The notes beneath the pieces are model-generated. The model had not been told where the DNA came from. It saw only the letters and a program-made list of their open reading frames with translations, and did not search any database. The translations under genes were made by a program, and so were the position numbers. A DNA stretch of 64,000 bases. Origin: Phormidium tenue FACHB-1052. GTDB lineage: Bacteria > Cyanobacteriota > Cyanobacteriia > Phormidesmidales > Phormidesmidaceae. Numbering within the stretch: position 1 is the stretch's first letter; each line of letters begins with the position of its first letter. The DNA is taken from NCBI RefSeq assembly GCF_014696675.1, contig NZ_JACJQN010000008.1, positions 184,527 to 248,526 of the forward strand, read 5' to 3'. Positions 7,403-17,602 of the stretch are shown here, piece after piece.

Positions 7403-10400
7403 TTAGGGTGTAGACGCGAGTTGAGAGCAAACTTCAGGTTTTTCTTCGGGGTGGCTAACGAAATAGTGTCGGAGCCAATAGCAACCCCTAGCCAGCAAAT
7501 CGTCTAGTTCATACTCTATTGGCCAAATCTCCAAGGAATCATCCACAGTAGATTTAAAAATCAGGCGATCATTGCCAAGGAACTCAGGCTCATAACCAGG
7601 AAATTCAGCTAACAAGTTGCCATTGAGATCATAGAGACGTGTAGCAGCATCTTTCCTGGAGCCAGTAACGATAATTTGCCCATCTTTACTCAGGCGAAGG
7701 TGGGTTCCATTGAGTTGAAAGAGTTCTTTACCATTTTGGTCATACACATAACTCACACTATCAGTATGCGACTGCGTAAAGATACGTTCTCCTCCTTCTC
7801 CGGGGGGCAAAAACAATTCCCCACTAGGATCCGAAAATACCCCCTTGAGCTGAAAGAGTTCTCTACCATTCTGGTCATACACATAACTCATATTTTCAGT
7901 ATATATCTCAGCAAATATACGATGCCCATTTTCACTAGGCATCGCAAAGTCACCCTTAATTTGAAAGAGTTTCTTGCCATCTTGATCGTATATATTGATC
8001 AAGCCATCTTCTGCTGTTGCTGCGGTAAATATACGCTTTTCATCTCTACTAAGAATTGCATATCTTTCTCCATCAAGGCTTAACAATTGCTTACCAGCTT
8101 GGTTGTGCATAAAAATTCTATCTTTATCCGCATCATAAGACAGAATCTGCTTCATATCTTCGCTAGACGAGAGGATAAAACCTTCAATTTTAGACAACTC
8201 CACTCCTTTCTGATCATATAGATAGCCTACGTTACTCTTATATGAGTTAGTTAAGATGTGTTGACCATCTTCACTAGTAAAAGCAAACAAACCTCCCTGA
8301 AGTTGAAATAGTTTTTGGCCGCTTTGGTCATATACATAACTTAAATCGTCCTCATACGATCCAACAATAATACGCCTTGTCTCTTTTATGTTAGATAAAA
8401 ATCTATTTCCTTGAAGGTGGAAGAGGAGCTGACCATTTTGGTCATGCACATAAATCAACTTATCCTTCTCTGACTCAGCAAAGATGTATTTTTCATCCTC
8501 ACTAATACGAGCGTTACTTCCCTTCAAGCGAGGTAATCCAGCTTTCAAATCATAAATATAGCTTGAGTTTTCATCATATGAACTGGTAATAACTCGTTGC
8601 CCATCGGAACTGATGACACTACTAGATCCTCCTTTAAGTTGAAATATCTCTTGTCCTTCCTTGTTGTACACATAACTCAGATTTTCATCATTTGAATTGG
8701 CAACAATGCTTTGTCCATCAGCGCTAATAGCAATATCACTTCCTCCTTTGAGCTGAAATAGTTCCTTGCCATTCTGTTCATACACATAGCTCAAGTTTTC
8801 ATCATACGAAGCGGCAATAATACGCTGTCTATCAGCACTGATAGCAATGCCGCTTCCTCCTTTGAGCTGAAATAGTTCCTTGCCATTCTGGTCATACACA
8901 TAGCTCAAGTTTTCATCATACGAAGTAGCAACAATACGCTGTCCATCAGCACTGATAGCGATGCCACTTCCTCCTTTGAGCTGAAATAGTTCCTTGCCAT
9001 TCTGGTCATACACATAGCTCAAGTTTTCATCATACGAAGTAGCAACAATACGCTGTCCATCAGCACTGATAGCGATGCCACTTCCTCCTTTAAGCTGAAA
9101 TAGTTCCTTACCATTCTGGTCATACACGTAGATAATATTGTCATTGAATGAAGCAGTGACTATGACTTCTTCGTCTTTGCTAACACCAATCTCACCTCCT
9201 CCCTTCAGTCGAAATAGTTCTTTTCCACTACGGTCGTACACATAGCTCATATTCTCTCTGAACGAGGCAGCAAGGATACGTTTCTTACTCAAAAGAAATC
9301 TGATGTTATTTCCTCCCTTCACTCTAAAATTCTCTTTTCCATTCTGATCATATGAGTAACTTATATCCTCGGAAAATGAAGCAGAAAAAATCTGATTTTC
9401 ATCCTCAAAAAAGATGACGTTATCTCCTCTAATTTTATTTACTTCAATTACATTATTGACACTTTTTACTAGTGCAAAAGCTGGGCTATTCGTGATATCT
9501 TCGTTCAATATCTTTGCTCTTGGCTTTAGGAAATCGCGTAAGTCTTGACCATGCTGAATCGCTGCCAAAAGCACATCAATCTCTGTGTAACGCTCTGGCT
9601 GGTATTTAAGTAGTGCTGTTCCTCGTCGTTCTAACTCACTACTTTTTTTTGCCCAATTTAAAGTAGACCATCCCCAACCGCTGGCTATCAAAGCAAAGCT
9701 TAAAGCAAAAACCACCCCACCAGCGCTTAATTTCAACCGTCGGGCTGCTTTTTGGTTTGCTTCTTCTAAAATCTGGTTTGCTTTCTCTTGAGTTACTAGA
9801 GCCGCCTTTACCTTTCCTAAGTCTAGTTCTCGGCTGGCAGCCAAAAACTCATAATCTTGCGTGCCCAAATTCTTCCCCAGCGCCCAGCCCTGGGCATCGA
9901 TCAACGCCTGCCCCTGCAGCAGCCGCGAGTCATCCTGCTGTTCAGAGGCTAACCAAGCCGTAATCGCCTCTGCATAGGGCCGCAACCGCCCCAAAGCCTG
10001 GTTCACCCACTCAGCATTAAACACCCGCGCATACACCTGGTTATACACCTCCAATTGGCCCCGGTGCGTCACCACCAGCCCCGACAGACGTAGCTCCATC
10101 TGCTCTGGACTGCCATCGTAGGGCACTGCCCCCTGCTGCAACACCTGCTGATAAATCCCCAGTCGTCGCCCCGCCTTACGCTCATCCTGCAAAATTCGCG
10201 CTTGAATGGTGCGTAGGTGATCCTGGTCGTCTTGGGTTTCCCAATGGTCGATCACCTTCGTTTTCACAAGACAATCCACCATTTCATTGCTCAGGCCGGC
10301 CCCGGCCTCACTCTGCTCTACCACCAACCGACACAGCTTTTGGGTCAAAAAGGGCTGCCCCTCCGTCCAGCCCAAAATGCATTGCAGCACCTCTGCGGGG

Positions 10401-11101
10401 TTCGCCAGCTTTTGGGAGAGCGCTTCGACCAGAGGTTGTGCCCGGTCAAACTGTAGGCCCGATAGCTCAATGGCCTTTCCCACGTTAAAGGGGGTGCGGG
10501 TCTTATCACGTACCAGGTCGGCAGGGGTAGCGACTCCCAGCAGCACAAACGTTAGCCGGCCATAGGCGGCGTTATCGACCCGCTGGTTGTAACAAGCCCG
10601 AATAAACGTAAATAGATCATCCGTCGGAAATTTCAGACTCAGTACGCTGTCGATCTCATCGACAAAAATCACCACGGGCTGCTCAATCTGTACCAGCAGC
10701 ACCGACTCGATAAACTCTCCCAACTGCTGCACTGGGGTGAGGTACTCGTGCTCTTGCAGCCAACTGCGCAGGTTAAAGGTTTCGGGTAACTCAAAGCCAC
10801 TGACCAAACTGCGAATGAGCCCCGCATACCAGCGGCTAGCCTCTACCTGCTGGCTACCAATGCGAGTAATATCGATCGCAGCACAGGCCACCCCCTCAGC
10901 CTGAAGCCGCTGCATAATCTGCACCCTCAAGCTCGATTTGCCCATCTGGCGAGAGTTCAGCACATAGCAAAACTCACCTTTCTTAATGGCGGCATACAAC
11001 TCATCATCGGCGTCGCGCTTAACGTAGGTAGGGGCATCAGCCGCCAGACTACCTCCGGTTTGAAAGAGATCAGCGGCACTGGCATCTAAAGGCTGATTCA
11101 T
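7403..11101 (-). CDS. AAA-like (AAA_35) NTPase with membrane segment and 16 propeller-like repeats
   Basis: 1232 residues. Walker A is NSRQMGKSSL (about 49-58) and Walker B is PVVIFVDEID (about 142-151), followed by the winged-helix region with GRRLGIYQQVL typical of AAA_35 proteins. A single hydrophobic segment (about 459-477, GGVVFALSFALIASGWGW) should anchor it in the membrane. Residues about 547-1160 hold sixteen units of about 38 residues with the core YDQNGKELFQLKG. The C-terminus (LLARGCYWLRHYFVSHPE) is the closing motif seen on cyanobacterial STAND-WD40 proteins. Its ATG directly follows the TAA of the CHAT-TIR-AAA gene with no spacer, which implies translational coupling. The AAA part looks GC-richer than the repeat part. 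Likely a sensor partner of the upstream effector, by inference. Confidence 0.85.
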   Translation of the reverse strand: MNQPLDASAADLFQTGGSLAADAPTYVKRDADDELYAAIKKGEFCYVLNSRQMGKSSLRVQIMQRLQAEGVACAAIDITRIGSQQVEASRWYAGLIRSLVSGFELPETFNLRSWLQEHEYLTPVQQLGEFIESVLLVQIEQPVVIFVDEIDSVLSLKFPTDDLFTFIRACYNQRVDNAAYGRLTFVLLGVATPADLVRDKTRTPFNVGKAIELSGLQFDRAQPLVEALSQKLANPAEVLQCILGWTEGQPFLTQKLCRLVVEQSEAGAGLSNEMVDCLVKTKVIDHWETQDDQDHLRTIQARILQDERKAGRRLGIYQQVLQQGAVPYDGSPEQMELRLSGLVVTHRGQLEVYNQVYARVFNAEWVNQALGRLRPYAEAITAWLASEQQDDSRLLQGQALIDAQGWALGKNLGTQDYEFLAASRELDLGKVKAALVTQEKANQILEEANQKAARRLKLSAGGVVFALSFALIASGWGWSTLNWAKKSSELERRGTALLKYQPERYTEIDVLLAAIQHGQDLRDFLKPRAKILNEDITNSPAFALVKSVNNVIEVNKIRGDNVIFFEDENQIFSASFSEDISYSYDQNGKENFRVKGGNNIRFLLSKKRILAASFRENMSYVYDRSGKELFRLKGGGEIGVSKDEEVIVTASFNDNIIYVYDQNGKELFQLKGGSGIAISADGQRIVATSYDENLSYVYDQNGKELFQLKGGSGIAISADGQRIVATSYDENLSYVYDQNGKELFQLKGGSGIAISADRQRIIAASYDENLSYVYEQNGKELFQLKGGSDIAISADGQSIVANSNDENLSYVYNKEGQEIFQLKGGSSSVISSDGQRVITSSYDENSSYIYDLKAGLPRLKGSNARISEDEKYIFAESEKDKLIYVHDQNGQLLFHLQGNRFLSNIKETRRIIVGSYEDDLSYVYDQSGQKLFQLQGGLFAFTSEDGQHILTNSYKSNVGYLYDQKGVELSKIEGFILSSSEDMKQILSYDADKDRIFMHNQAGKQLLSLDGERYAILSRDEKRIFTAATAEDGLINIYDQDGKKLFQIKGDFAMPSENGHRIFAEIYTENMSYVYDQNGRELFQLKGVFSDPSGELFLPPGEGGERIFTQSHTDSVSYVYDQNGKELFQLNGTHLRLSKDGQIIVTGSRKDAATRLYDLNGNLLAEFPGYEPEFLGNDRLIFKSTVDDSLEIWPIEYELDDLLARGCYWLRHYFVSHPEEKPEVCSQLASTP
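8570..9135 (-). repeat. Near-identical 114-bp tandem units inside the repeat NTPase
   Basis: Five consecutive units here share almost the same DNA and the protein core SYVYDQNGKELFQLKG. Two adjacent units, around 8890-9110, are identical or nearly so. The outer repeats of the same gene are much more divergent, so this central block expanded recently by unequal crossover or slippage. Each unit is 38 codons long. Confidence 0.8.
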
Positions 11102-13258
11102 TTAGCGCACCCCCAATCGATCCTTAAAGTATTGTCGATACAGCTCGCAGCGGGGCGTTACATCGTTGCCCTGTAGGTTCACTAGCCCCATGCTGCGCAG
11201 TTGAAACGCCTGCACCGACTCTAGCCGCACTGGAGTTGATGAAGCCACAATGCGCTTGACCGCCTCTACCAATTCTGGACGCTGCTCTAAATTCCACAGG
11301 TGCCGCCGCAGGTGGTCGCCATAGGGGCCAGCCTCTGTCGGGGCATTGGCTAGCAGGTCTGCCATAGTCATGTCTTGGCGAGCCAGGTTGTAGAGGGCCA
11401 CGCGAACCAAATAGGGGTGCCCACCAATCATCTCTTCTAGAGGAACAAGGTGTTCGGCAGTATCTGCCAGCCCATGGCGATGGGCTAAGTCTGCTATTTG
11501 GGGCAGGGTAAACTCTGGTAGATCGATAGGTAGGCCCACATTAAAAGGCGACTGGTTGATATTCAGCGGAATGTACACTTCAGTTGAATGCACCACGATC
11601 AGCCGCAGTTTCTTCCAAATATCGCGGCTTTTGCCGTCTTCGTGCCAGGCTCGCAGTAGACCAAAGAAGTCTGAGGCAATATCTGGATACTGAAAGACTA
11701 AATCGACCTCGTCTAGCCCCAGGGCCAGGGGTTGGTCGATCTCAGCCAGCAGATATTCTTCAAAGTAGGCCGTACAGTTGTCTTTACTGCCAAAGAAGTC
11801 ATCCCAATAGTCACTGAGTTTATTGGGCAATCGCAGCCGTCGGCCCACACTGGCGCAAAACCACTTGAGGAACTGATCGAGGTCGGTGAAAATTTTGCCG
11901 TCGGCGATTTGAAAACTCAAGGGCACCTTTAAGCAGCCCTGCATCTCGGCGTGGTGAAGGGTACGGGCCATTAGAGAAGTCTTACCCATTTGCCGAGGAG
12001 CCTTGACGCGAATCAGCGCACCGGGTTTGACAATGGCCTCGAAGCAACGGCTGTCGATATTGGGCCGCTCGATATAGAAAGGCGATGCCAAGTCTACCTG
12101 CCCTCCGGGTAGCTCTGGCTCAGCGACAGGCAGGGGGGGATGGTCAGGAATTTCTAGCGGTGGGGCAATGGGTTCTAGAGCTTGAACCGGTAGTTGAGGC
12201 TTACCCTCGGCGATTAGCTCGAGAATATCGCCTAGCAGTTGAGGCGTATCTGCGGGCGATTCCCACTGGCCCTGTTGAATGCGCTGGAGGTAGCCTCGCA
12301 GGTCGTAGTTCAGCGGCACATCCATTGGCAGGTTAACCCGGATGGGTAGGATGACCGGTCGTCCATCTTGCCGAGTATCTTGCAGATGTTTTGCCTGACG
12401 CACTTCTTCAGTCACCATCTCGCTGGTAACCGACTGGTGAGACAGCAGCAGCAAAAAGTAATCGGCCTGCTTTAGCTCCGCATCAATGCGCTGGGGCCAG
12501 TTTTCTCCCAAACGAATGCTTTTACTGGCCATGAAGACATTGTGCCCAGCGGCTTTGAGCGCATCGTGGAACTCTTGTGCCAAGTCTATATCTGGCGCTT
12601 GACTGCGATAGCTGATAAAAATTTGAGCCGCCGCTGAAGGAGGCGAAGTGGGAGGTGGCTGTGGACTGGGCCGTGAAGGTTTGGCTGCTTGACGACGAGT
12701 TTGGATTCTGGCTTTTAGAACTGGAGTTGATGACTCTGGAATACTCTGTAAGTCAATTTGATTTTTGCCAAGGGCAAAGGCATCTTTATAGGCCATTTGG
12801 GCCCCTACCCCCCGGTAGAAGCCCTTGGCAAACTCGATTGCAGCTCTGTCTCCTATCTTGTGGTTCATGCCTACCACATGATCGATATGGCGATAGATGG
12901 CCTTAGCCTGGTCTTCGGAGTAGCAGGCATTGAGAAAAACGCACTCTAGGTCGCCCTTAAGAAACTTGAACAACCCCGCCAGGGCAGAGGAGGTGACCAA
13001 CTGCATTTGGCCGAGATCATTTTCAAGGGCTAGCCCTTGGCTACCGCCCCCGTGACCAGAGAAGTGGATGAGGTGAGGCCGATGATCGAGCAGTTTTTCT
13101 TGCAGGTCGTTAACCCGCACGGCCCAGCACTGGATGATCTGAAACGGCTGACCACTTTTTGAGTGTTCTAGAACGTCGGTAATCTCCCGAACTTCTTCGT
13201 CTAAACGAAGTCGGTCTGTGTTCCTTGGGTTAGCAGCGAGAATCAGAATTTTTTTCAT
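11102..13258 (-). CDS. CHAT protease-TIR-AAA_35 fusion effector
   Basis: 718 residues in three domains. CHAT caspase-like peptidase, about 1-175: catalytic His69 in IHFSGHGG and Cys112 in FLNACYSEDQA. Proline-rich linker, about 190-210. TIR domain, about 211-350, beginning AAQIFISYRSQ; SEMVTEEVRQAK carries the Glu expected for NADase-type TIRs. AAA-like NTPase, about 390-718: Walker A APRQMGKTSL and Walker B LALGLDEVDL. Known relatives of each domain act in cell-suicide or immune responses; the triple fusion itself is unfamiliar to me. The ATG at 13258 gives MKKILILAANP, the normal CHAT start. The stop codon touches the start of the next NTPase gene. An 82-base gap separates it from the small acidic gene upstream. 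Having both a protease and a TIR in one chain suggests two outputs from one NTPase switch. Confidence 0.88.
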   Translation of the reverse strand: MKKILILAANPRNTDRLRLDEEVREITDVLEHSKSGQPFQIIQCWAVRVNDLQEKLLDHRPHLIHFSGHGGGSQGLALENDLGQMQLVTSSALAGLFKFLKGDLECVFLNACYSEDQAKAIYRHIDHVVGMNHKIGDRAAIEFAKGFYRGVGAQMAYKDAFALGKNQIDLQSIPESSTPVLKARIQTRRQAAKPSRPSPQPPPTSPPSAAAQIFISYRSQAPDIDLAQEFHDALKAAGHNVFMASKSIRLGENWPQRIDAELKQADYFLLLLSHQSVTSEMVTEEVRQAKHLQDTRQDGRPVILPIRVNLPMDVPLNYDLRGYLQRIQQGQWESPADTPQLLGDILELIAEGKPQLPVQALEPIAPPLEIPDHPPLPVAEPELPGGQVDLASPFYIERPNIDSRCFEAIVKPGALIRVKAPRQMGKTSLMARTLHHAEMQGCLKVPLSFQIADGKIFTDLDQFLKWFCASVGRRLRLPNKLSDYWDDFFGSKDNCTAYFEEYLLAEIDQPLALGLDEVDLVFQYPDIASDFFGLLRAWHEDGKSRDIWKKLRLIVVHSTEVYIPLNINQSPFNVGLPIDLPEFTLPQIADLAHRHGLADTAEHLVPLEEMIGGHPYLVRVALYNLARQDMTMADLLANAPTEAGPYGDHLRRHLWNLEQRPELVEAVKRIVASSTPVRLESVQAFQLRSMGLVNLQGNDVTPRCELYRQYFKDRLGVR

Positions 13259-13340
13259 GGGGGCGACTCAAAGAAGGGGCTAGCTTTGAGATAAGTGAGT
13301 GCGGCGTACAGCTACAAGACGTAGCTGGTCGAGCAATAGA

Positions 13341-13613
13341 TTAGTCTTGCAAGCCTCTCTCTGTTTTTGTAGGCGAGCGATCATCATCCTCAGATGCTGC
13401 ATTCTCCTCGGAGATTGGGACGACTAAATCTCGATCTGCATAGGGTGGTTGAGAAGAGGGTTGCTGTCCATCTTTTTCAGGCTGTGCAAGAATATCGTGT
13501 TCGGTTTTAATGGGGGAGCGATCGCCATTTTCTTCACCACTTTGTTGTGAACTTGGAACAACCAAGTCTCTAACTGTTCCAGCGTCTTGTGATAGCTGAT
13601 TTTCTTCTGACAT
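13341..13613 (-). CDS. Small acidic tandem-repeat protein, function unknown
   Basis: 90 residues, very polar and rich in Glu, Asp, Ser and Gln. Two repeats of about 31 residues share RDLVVP, an acidic spacer, then DRSP and KTE: first at about residues 15-45, second at about 60-90. No hydrophobic core, membrane segment or known fold is visible, so it is probably disordered. The start has CAGGAG 11 bases upstream. It sits within the minus-strand NTPase operon, between the soluble repeat NTPase and the CHAT-TIR-AAA fusion. A disordered repeated peptide beside a CHAT protease could be its substrate, inhibitor or activation tag; that is inference from position only. Confidence 0.65.
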   Translation of the reverse strand: MSEENQLSQDAGTVRDLVVPSSQQSGEENGDRSPIKTEHDILAQPEKDGQQPSSQPPYADRDLVVPISEENAASEDDDRSPTKTERGLQD

Positions 13614-13797
13614 AGTTGTTGGCTCCTGAATGTACTGTTAATAGATTTGTGAGTTTTATCAGCCTCTATGCTCTAATCCCTTAACTAAAGCCGCGATTAT
13701 TTTGTAAACCTCATAATATTTGTGCTTGTTGTTGGAGCGCACGCTCGGCAATACCCCTAAACACTGCCAAATATTGGTATTTCAGATAATTTCAAAG

Positions 13798-16700
13798 CTA
13801 AGAGCAATATTCAAGCCTTTCTTCGGGATGACTGGCAAAATAGTGCCTAAGCCAGTAACAGCCTTTCTGCAACAAATCATCTAAACCGTCGTCGATCGGC
13901 CAAATTTCAAGTACATCATTGATAGAAGATCTTAAAATCAAGTGGCTTTGGCCCAAGAAAGTGGCCTCATAGCCAGGATACTCTGCGATCAAATCACCGT
14001 TGAGACTATAGATACGGCTAACTCTGTCGTCACCCGAGGAAATTGCAATACGATTTTCGTCAGTGCTAATATCGATAGTATCTCCCTTAAAGTAGAAGAA
14101 CTCTTTACCACTTAAATCACACACACGAATTACTTTTTTGTCTGGGCGAAGAAAGATGCGTTGTAGCTCAGCATAGATCCTATATATGCTTCCTCTTACC
14201 TGACATAGCAAAGCGCCGTTAAGGTTGTAAACATAACTTAGATTATCCTTATATGAATGAGTTGTGACAAATTTTCCATCATGCCTGATTGATGGACTTA
14301 TCCCTTTAAGTTCGAATAGTATTTTCCCATTCATGTCATAGGCATAGCTCAAATTATCGCCACCCATAGAAGTAAAAATGCGTTCTTCATCAGTGCTGAT
14401 GTTTGGACTTCCTCCCTTAAGCTTGAATAGTTCTTCTCCGTTTAAGCTGTAGGCATAGGTTAGATACTTATTATGTTTGCCTGACATGGTAAAAATGCGC
14501 TTCTCATCACTACCTATAGTTGGAAATATTCCTTTGAGATGACACTTTCGATCTCCTCTACTGCTATATACAGAGCTTGAATCATCTCTAAGGAAGCTGG
14601 TTGCAAAATACTGCCCATTATTGCTAAACTCGGGGAAAACACCCTCAACCTGAAATATCTTCTTGCCATTTTGATCATAAAAATAGCTTAAATTTAGATT
14701 AACAGAACTGGTAAAAATGCCTTGCTTATCAGCACTCATGCCTGGAAAATTTCCAGGCAATTGAAGCAATTCATTGCCTTTTTTATCATACATATAGCTT
14801 AAATCTAAGCTTTTTATTTGGGTAAAGATATGATGTTTATCAGAAATGACAATTGGTTGCTCGCCTTTCAGTTTAGGTGGCTGAGCAATCAGATCATAAA
14901 TATGGCTGATCTTCTCGTCATAAGAGTAAGTAACCATATATTTTTCATCTTCACTAACATGAGGAGCACCTCCTAGGATTTGAAATTCTTCTTGGCCATC
15001 TTGGCTGAAAATAAAGCTTAAAGAATTATTTCCTTCTAGCAAACTAGTAAATATATTTTGCTTGGTGTAGCTGGTGCTTTCATAATGACCTTTAAGCTGG
15101 AGTATCTCTTGACCACTCTTGTCATATACAAAGCTCATTTTGCTTGTATTTAAATATGTAATAATTTTAGGCTCGTTTTGTCTGATGTAAGCACAACATC
15201 CTCTTAACTTGAACAGTTCTTTGCCATTCCAATTATATATAAAGCTTAGATAGCGATTGCTTGAGCAGGTTCGAATGCGCTGGCAATCAGTGCTAAATTC
15301 GACTTTATTCCCTTTCAGCTGAAACAACTCCATACCATTTCTGTCATACACAAAGCTCATTTCATCTTGGTCAGAAGAAGTGCCTATGCGTTGCCCATCA
15401 TCACTGATTTTGGGATTCTGTCCTTTTAACCTCAATAACTCTGCACCATAGTTGTTGTACACAAAGCTCAAATTATCTTTATTGGAAGAGGTATAGATTA
15501 TTTTCCCATCGTCACTGATAAATGGACAGTTTCCTTTCAACTGAAATAGTTCTTTCCCAGTCTGATCGTAGACATAGGTGATTTCGTCATAAACATCATC
15601 AATCTGATAGCAGCCCGAGTCAGTGAAAATTCGCTTTTGTACGTTGTATTCACGAGGACAGCATCCCTTTAGTTGTAATAATTCTTGCCCACTTTGGTTA
15701 TATACAAAACTTATATTGTCAGTATCTACAGTAGTAAAGATGCGTGCCCCATCTTCACTATCAGTAATGTATCGACCTTTTAGTTGAAATAATTCTATGC
15801 CGTTAGGATTGTAAACAAGACTTAGGTTTTCTTGAGATATCTGCGAGAGAATCCGTTGTTCATCACTGCTAAAACGAGCCCGCCCTTTCACTTGATTTAC
15901 TTCAATAATGCGATTGACAGCAATTCTAAGCGCCAGTTCTGGGCCGGGTATCTGATCTAATCCCAGGGTGAGAGGAGATTGAATTTTAGTATTAGCTTTT
16001 AAGAGTTCTTTAAGCTCGTGACCCAATTTGACTGCGGCTAGTAAAACCTCAATTTGTGAGAACCTTTGTGGTTGATACTTTAATAGTGCTGCTCCTTGTC
16101 GCTCTAGCTCACTTGCACGAGCGCTTAAGGTCAACAGCTTAGTCGCTTGTGCATTTGCCTCTGCTAAAATTTGGTTTGCTTCTTGCTGAGTTGCTAGTGT
16201 CTCTCGTATTTCTTGCAGATCTAATTCTCGACTTGCGGCGAAAAACTCATAATCTTGAGTACTCAGGCTTTTCCCTAGTGCCCAGCCCTGCGCTTCAATT
16301 AATGCTCTTCCCCGTAATAGCCGGGAATCATCCTGCCGTTCTGAATCTAGCCACGCCAATATTGCTTCTGAATAGGGCCGCAATCGAGTAAGTGACTGGT
16401 TTACCCACTCAGCATTGAAAACACTCTTATAGATCTGGTTGTAAACCTCTAGCTCGCCGCCGCGAGCCACAATTAATCCCGATAATCGCAACTCCATCTG
16501 CTCCGGGCTGCCATCATAGGGCATTGCCCCCTGCTGCAAAATCTGTTGATAAATCCCCAACCTTCGCCCAGCCTTTCGCTCATCCTGCAAAACCCGATCT
16601 TGAATCGTGCGCAGGTGATCTTGCTCATCTTGAGTTTGCCAGTTCTCAATCACTCGGCTCTGCACCAGTTGGTTGATAGCCTCTACCGAAAGCATTGCCC

Positions 16701-17499
16701 CAGCCGCACACTGATCTACCACCAAGCGACACAACCTTTGGGTCAAAAAAGGTTGCCCTTGAGACCAAGCCAAAATAGTCTGCAAGACCTCCGCCGGATT
16801 AGCTAAGGTTAAACCCAGGCTCTCTATTAGGGGTTGCGCCCGATCAAACGTCAGCCCCGACAGCTCAATAGAGCGCCCTACATTAAACGGGGTGCGGCTC
16901 TTGTCACGCACTAAATCAGCTGGGGTAGCCACACCCAGCAGCACAAAGGTAAGACGGCCATAGGCTGGGTCATCAACCCGTTGGTTGTAGCAAGCCCGAA
17001 TAAACGTAAACAGATCATCCGTCGAAAAATTTAGGCTGAGGACGCTATCAATTTCGTCGATAAAAATGACAATAGGCTGAGCAATCTGGGTTAGCAAAAT
17101 TGACTCGATAAACTCCCCCAACTGCTGTACTGGGGGTAAATCGGCATTGTCTCGTAACCAGCTTCGCAGGTTAAACCGCTGGGTTAACTCAAACCCGCTC
17201 ACCAGCTTGCGAATTACCCCGCCATACCACTGTTTGCCATTCACCTGCTGACCACCCAGAGCGCTCAGGTCAACCGCAGCACAGGCTACCTCCTCAGCTT
17301 GCAGCCGCCCCATAATTCGTGCACGCAGGCTAGACTTGCCCATCTGGCGCGAATTCAGCACATAGCAAAACTCTCTTGCTTGAATAGCCGCATACAGCGC
17401 AGCATCAGCATCACGCTCAACATAGGTAGGGGCATAAATGGGCAGGGTACCCCCGGTTTGAAACAGAGCAGAGGCATTTGCACCTGAGGGCTGATTCAT
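13798..17499 (-). CDS. Soluble paralogue of the AAA_35 repeat NTPase (17 repeats)
   Basis: 1233 residues, homologous end to end to the protein at 7403-11101. Walker A NSRQMGKSSL and Walker B PIVIFIDEID are intact. The stretch corresponding to the membrane segment of the paralogue is missing: the chain runs from TKLLTLSARASELERQG straight into the helical linker, so this copy should be cytosolic. About seventeen repeats follow with the looser core SFVYDxxGxELFQLKG, much more diverged than in the paralogue. The C-terminus LLQKGCYWLRHYFASHPE is shared. The gene lies 103 bases downstream of the NB-ARC-WD40 gene and 184 bases upstream of the small acidic gene, all on one strand, so an operon is likely. 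Confidence 0.85.
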   Translation of the reverse strand: MNQPSGANASALFQTGGTLPIYAPTYVERDADAALYAAIQAREFCYVLNSRQMGKSSLRARIMGRLQAEEVACAAVDLSALGGQQVNGKQWYGGVIRKLVSGFELTQRFNLRSWLRDNADLPPVQQLGEFIESILLTQIAQPIVIFIDEIDSVLSLNFSTDDLFTFIRACYNQRVDDPAYGRLTFVLLGVATPADLVRDKSRTPFNVGRSIELSGLTFDRAQPLIESLGLTLANPAEVLQTILAWSQGQPFLTQRLCRLVVDQCAAGAMLSVEAINQLVQSRVIENWQTQDEQDHLRTIQDRVLQDERKAGRRLGIYQQILQQGAMPYDGSPEQMELRLSGLIVARGGELEVYNQIYKSVFNAEWVNQSLTRLRPYSEAILAWLDSERQDDSRLLRGRALIEAQGWALGKSLSTQDYEFFAASRELDLQEIRETLATQQEANQILAEANAQATKLLTLSARASELERQGAALLKYQPQRFSQIEVLLAAVKLGHELKELLKANTKIQSPLTLGLDQIPGPELALRIAVNRIIEVNQVKGRARFSSDEQRILSQISQENLSLVYNPNGIELFQLKGRYITDSEDGARIFTTVDTDNISFVYNQSGQELLQLKGCCPREYNVQKRIFTDSGCYQIDDVYDEITYVYDQTGKELFQLKGNCPFISDDGKIIYTSSNKDNLSFVYNNYGAELLRLKGQNPKISDDGQRIGTSSDQDEMSFVYDRNGMELFQLKGNKVEFSTDCQRIRTCSSNRYLSFIYNWNGKELFKLRGCCAYIRQNEPKIITYLNTSKMSFVYDKSGQEILQLKGHYESTSYTKQNIFTSLLEGNNSLSFIFSQDGQEEFQILGGAPHVSEDEKYMVTYSYDEKISHIYDLIAQPPKLKGEQPIVISDKHHIFTQIKSLDLSYMYDKKGNELLQLPGNFPGMSADKQGIFTSSVNLNLSYFYDQNGKKIFQVEGVFPEFSNNGQYFATSFLRDDSSSVYSSRGDRKCHLKGIFPTIGSDEKRIFTMSGKHNKYLTYAYSLNGEELFKLKGGSPNISTDEERIFTSMGGDNLSYAYDMNGKILFELKGISPSIRHDGKFVTTHSYKDNLSYVYNLNGALLCQVRGSIYRIYAELQRIFLRPDKKVIRVCDLSGKEFFYFKGDTIDISTDENRIAISSGDDRVSRIYSLNGDLIAEYPGYEATFLGQSHLILRSSINDVLEIWPIDDGLDDLLQKGCYWLRHYFASHPEERLEYCS

Positions 17500-17602
17500 C
17501 TAATGCGCTCCCTACCTGTCTCTAGAGTTTTATCCGTAGGCGAAGAAAGAATAGAATATCTACCTTTCTCCTGGGGCAGCTAGACCCTCGTGGGTAATAT
17601 CG

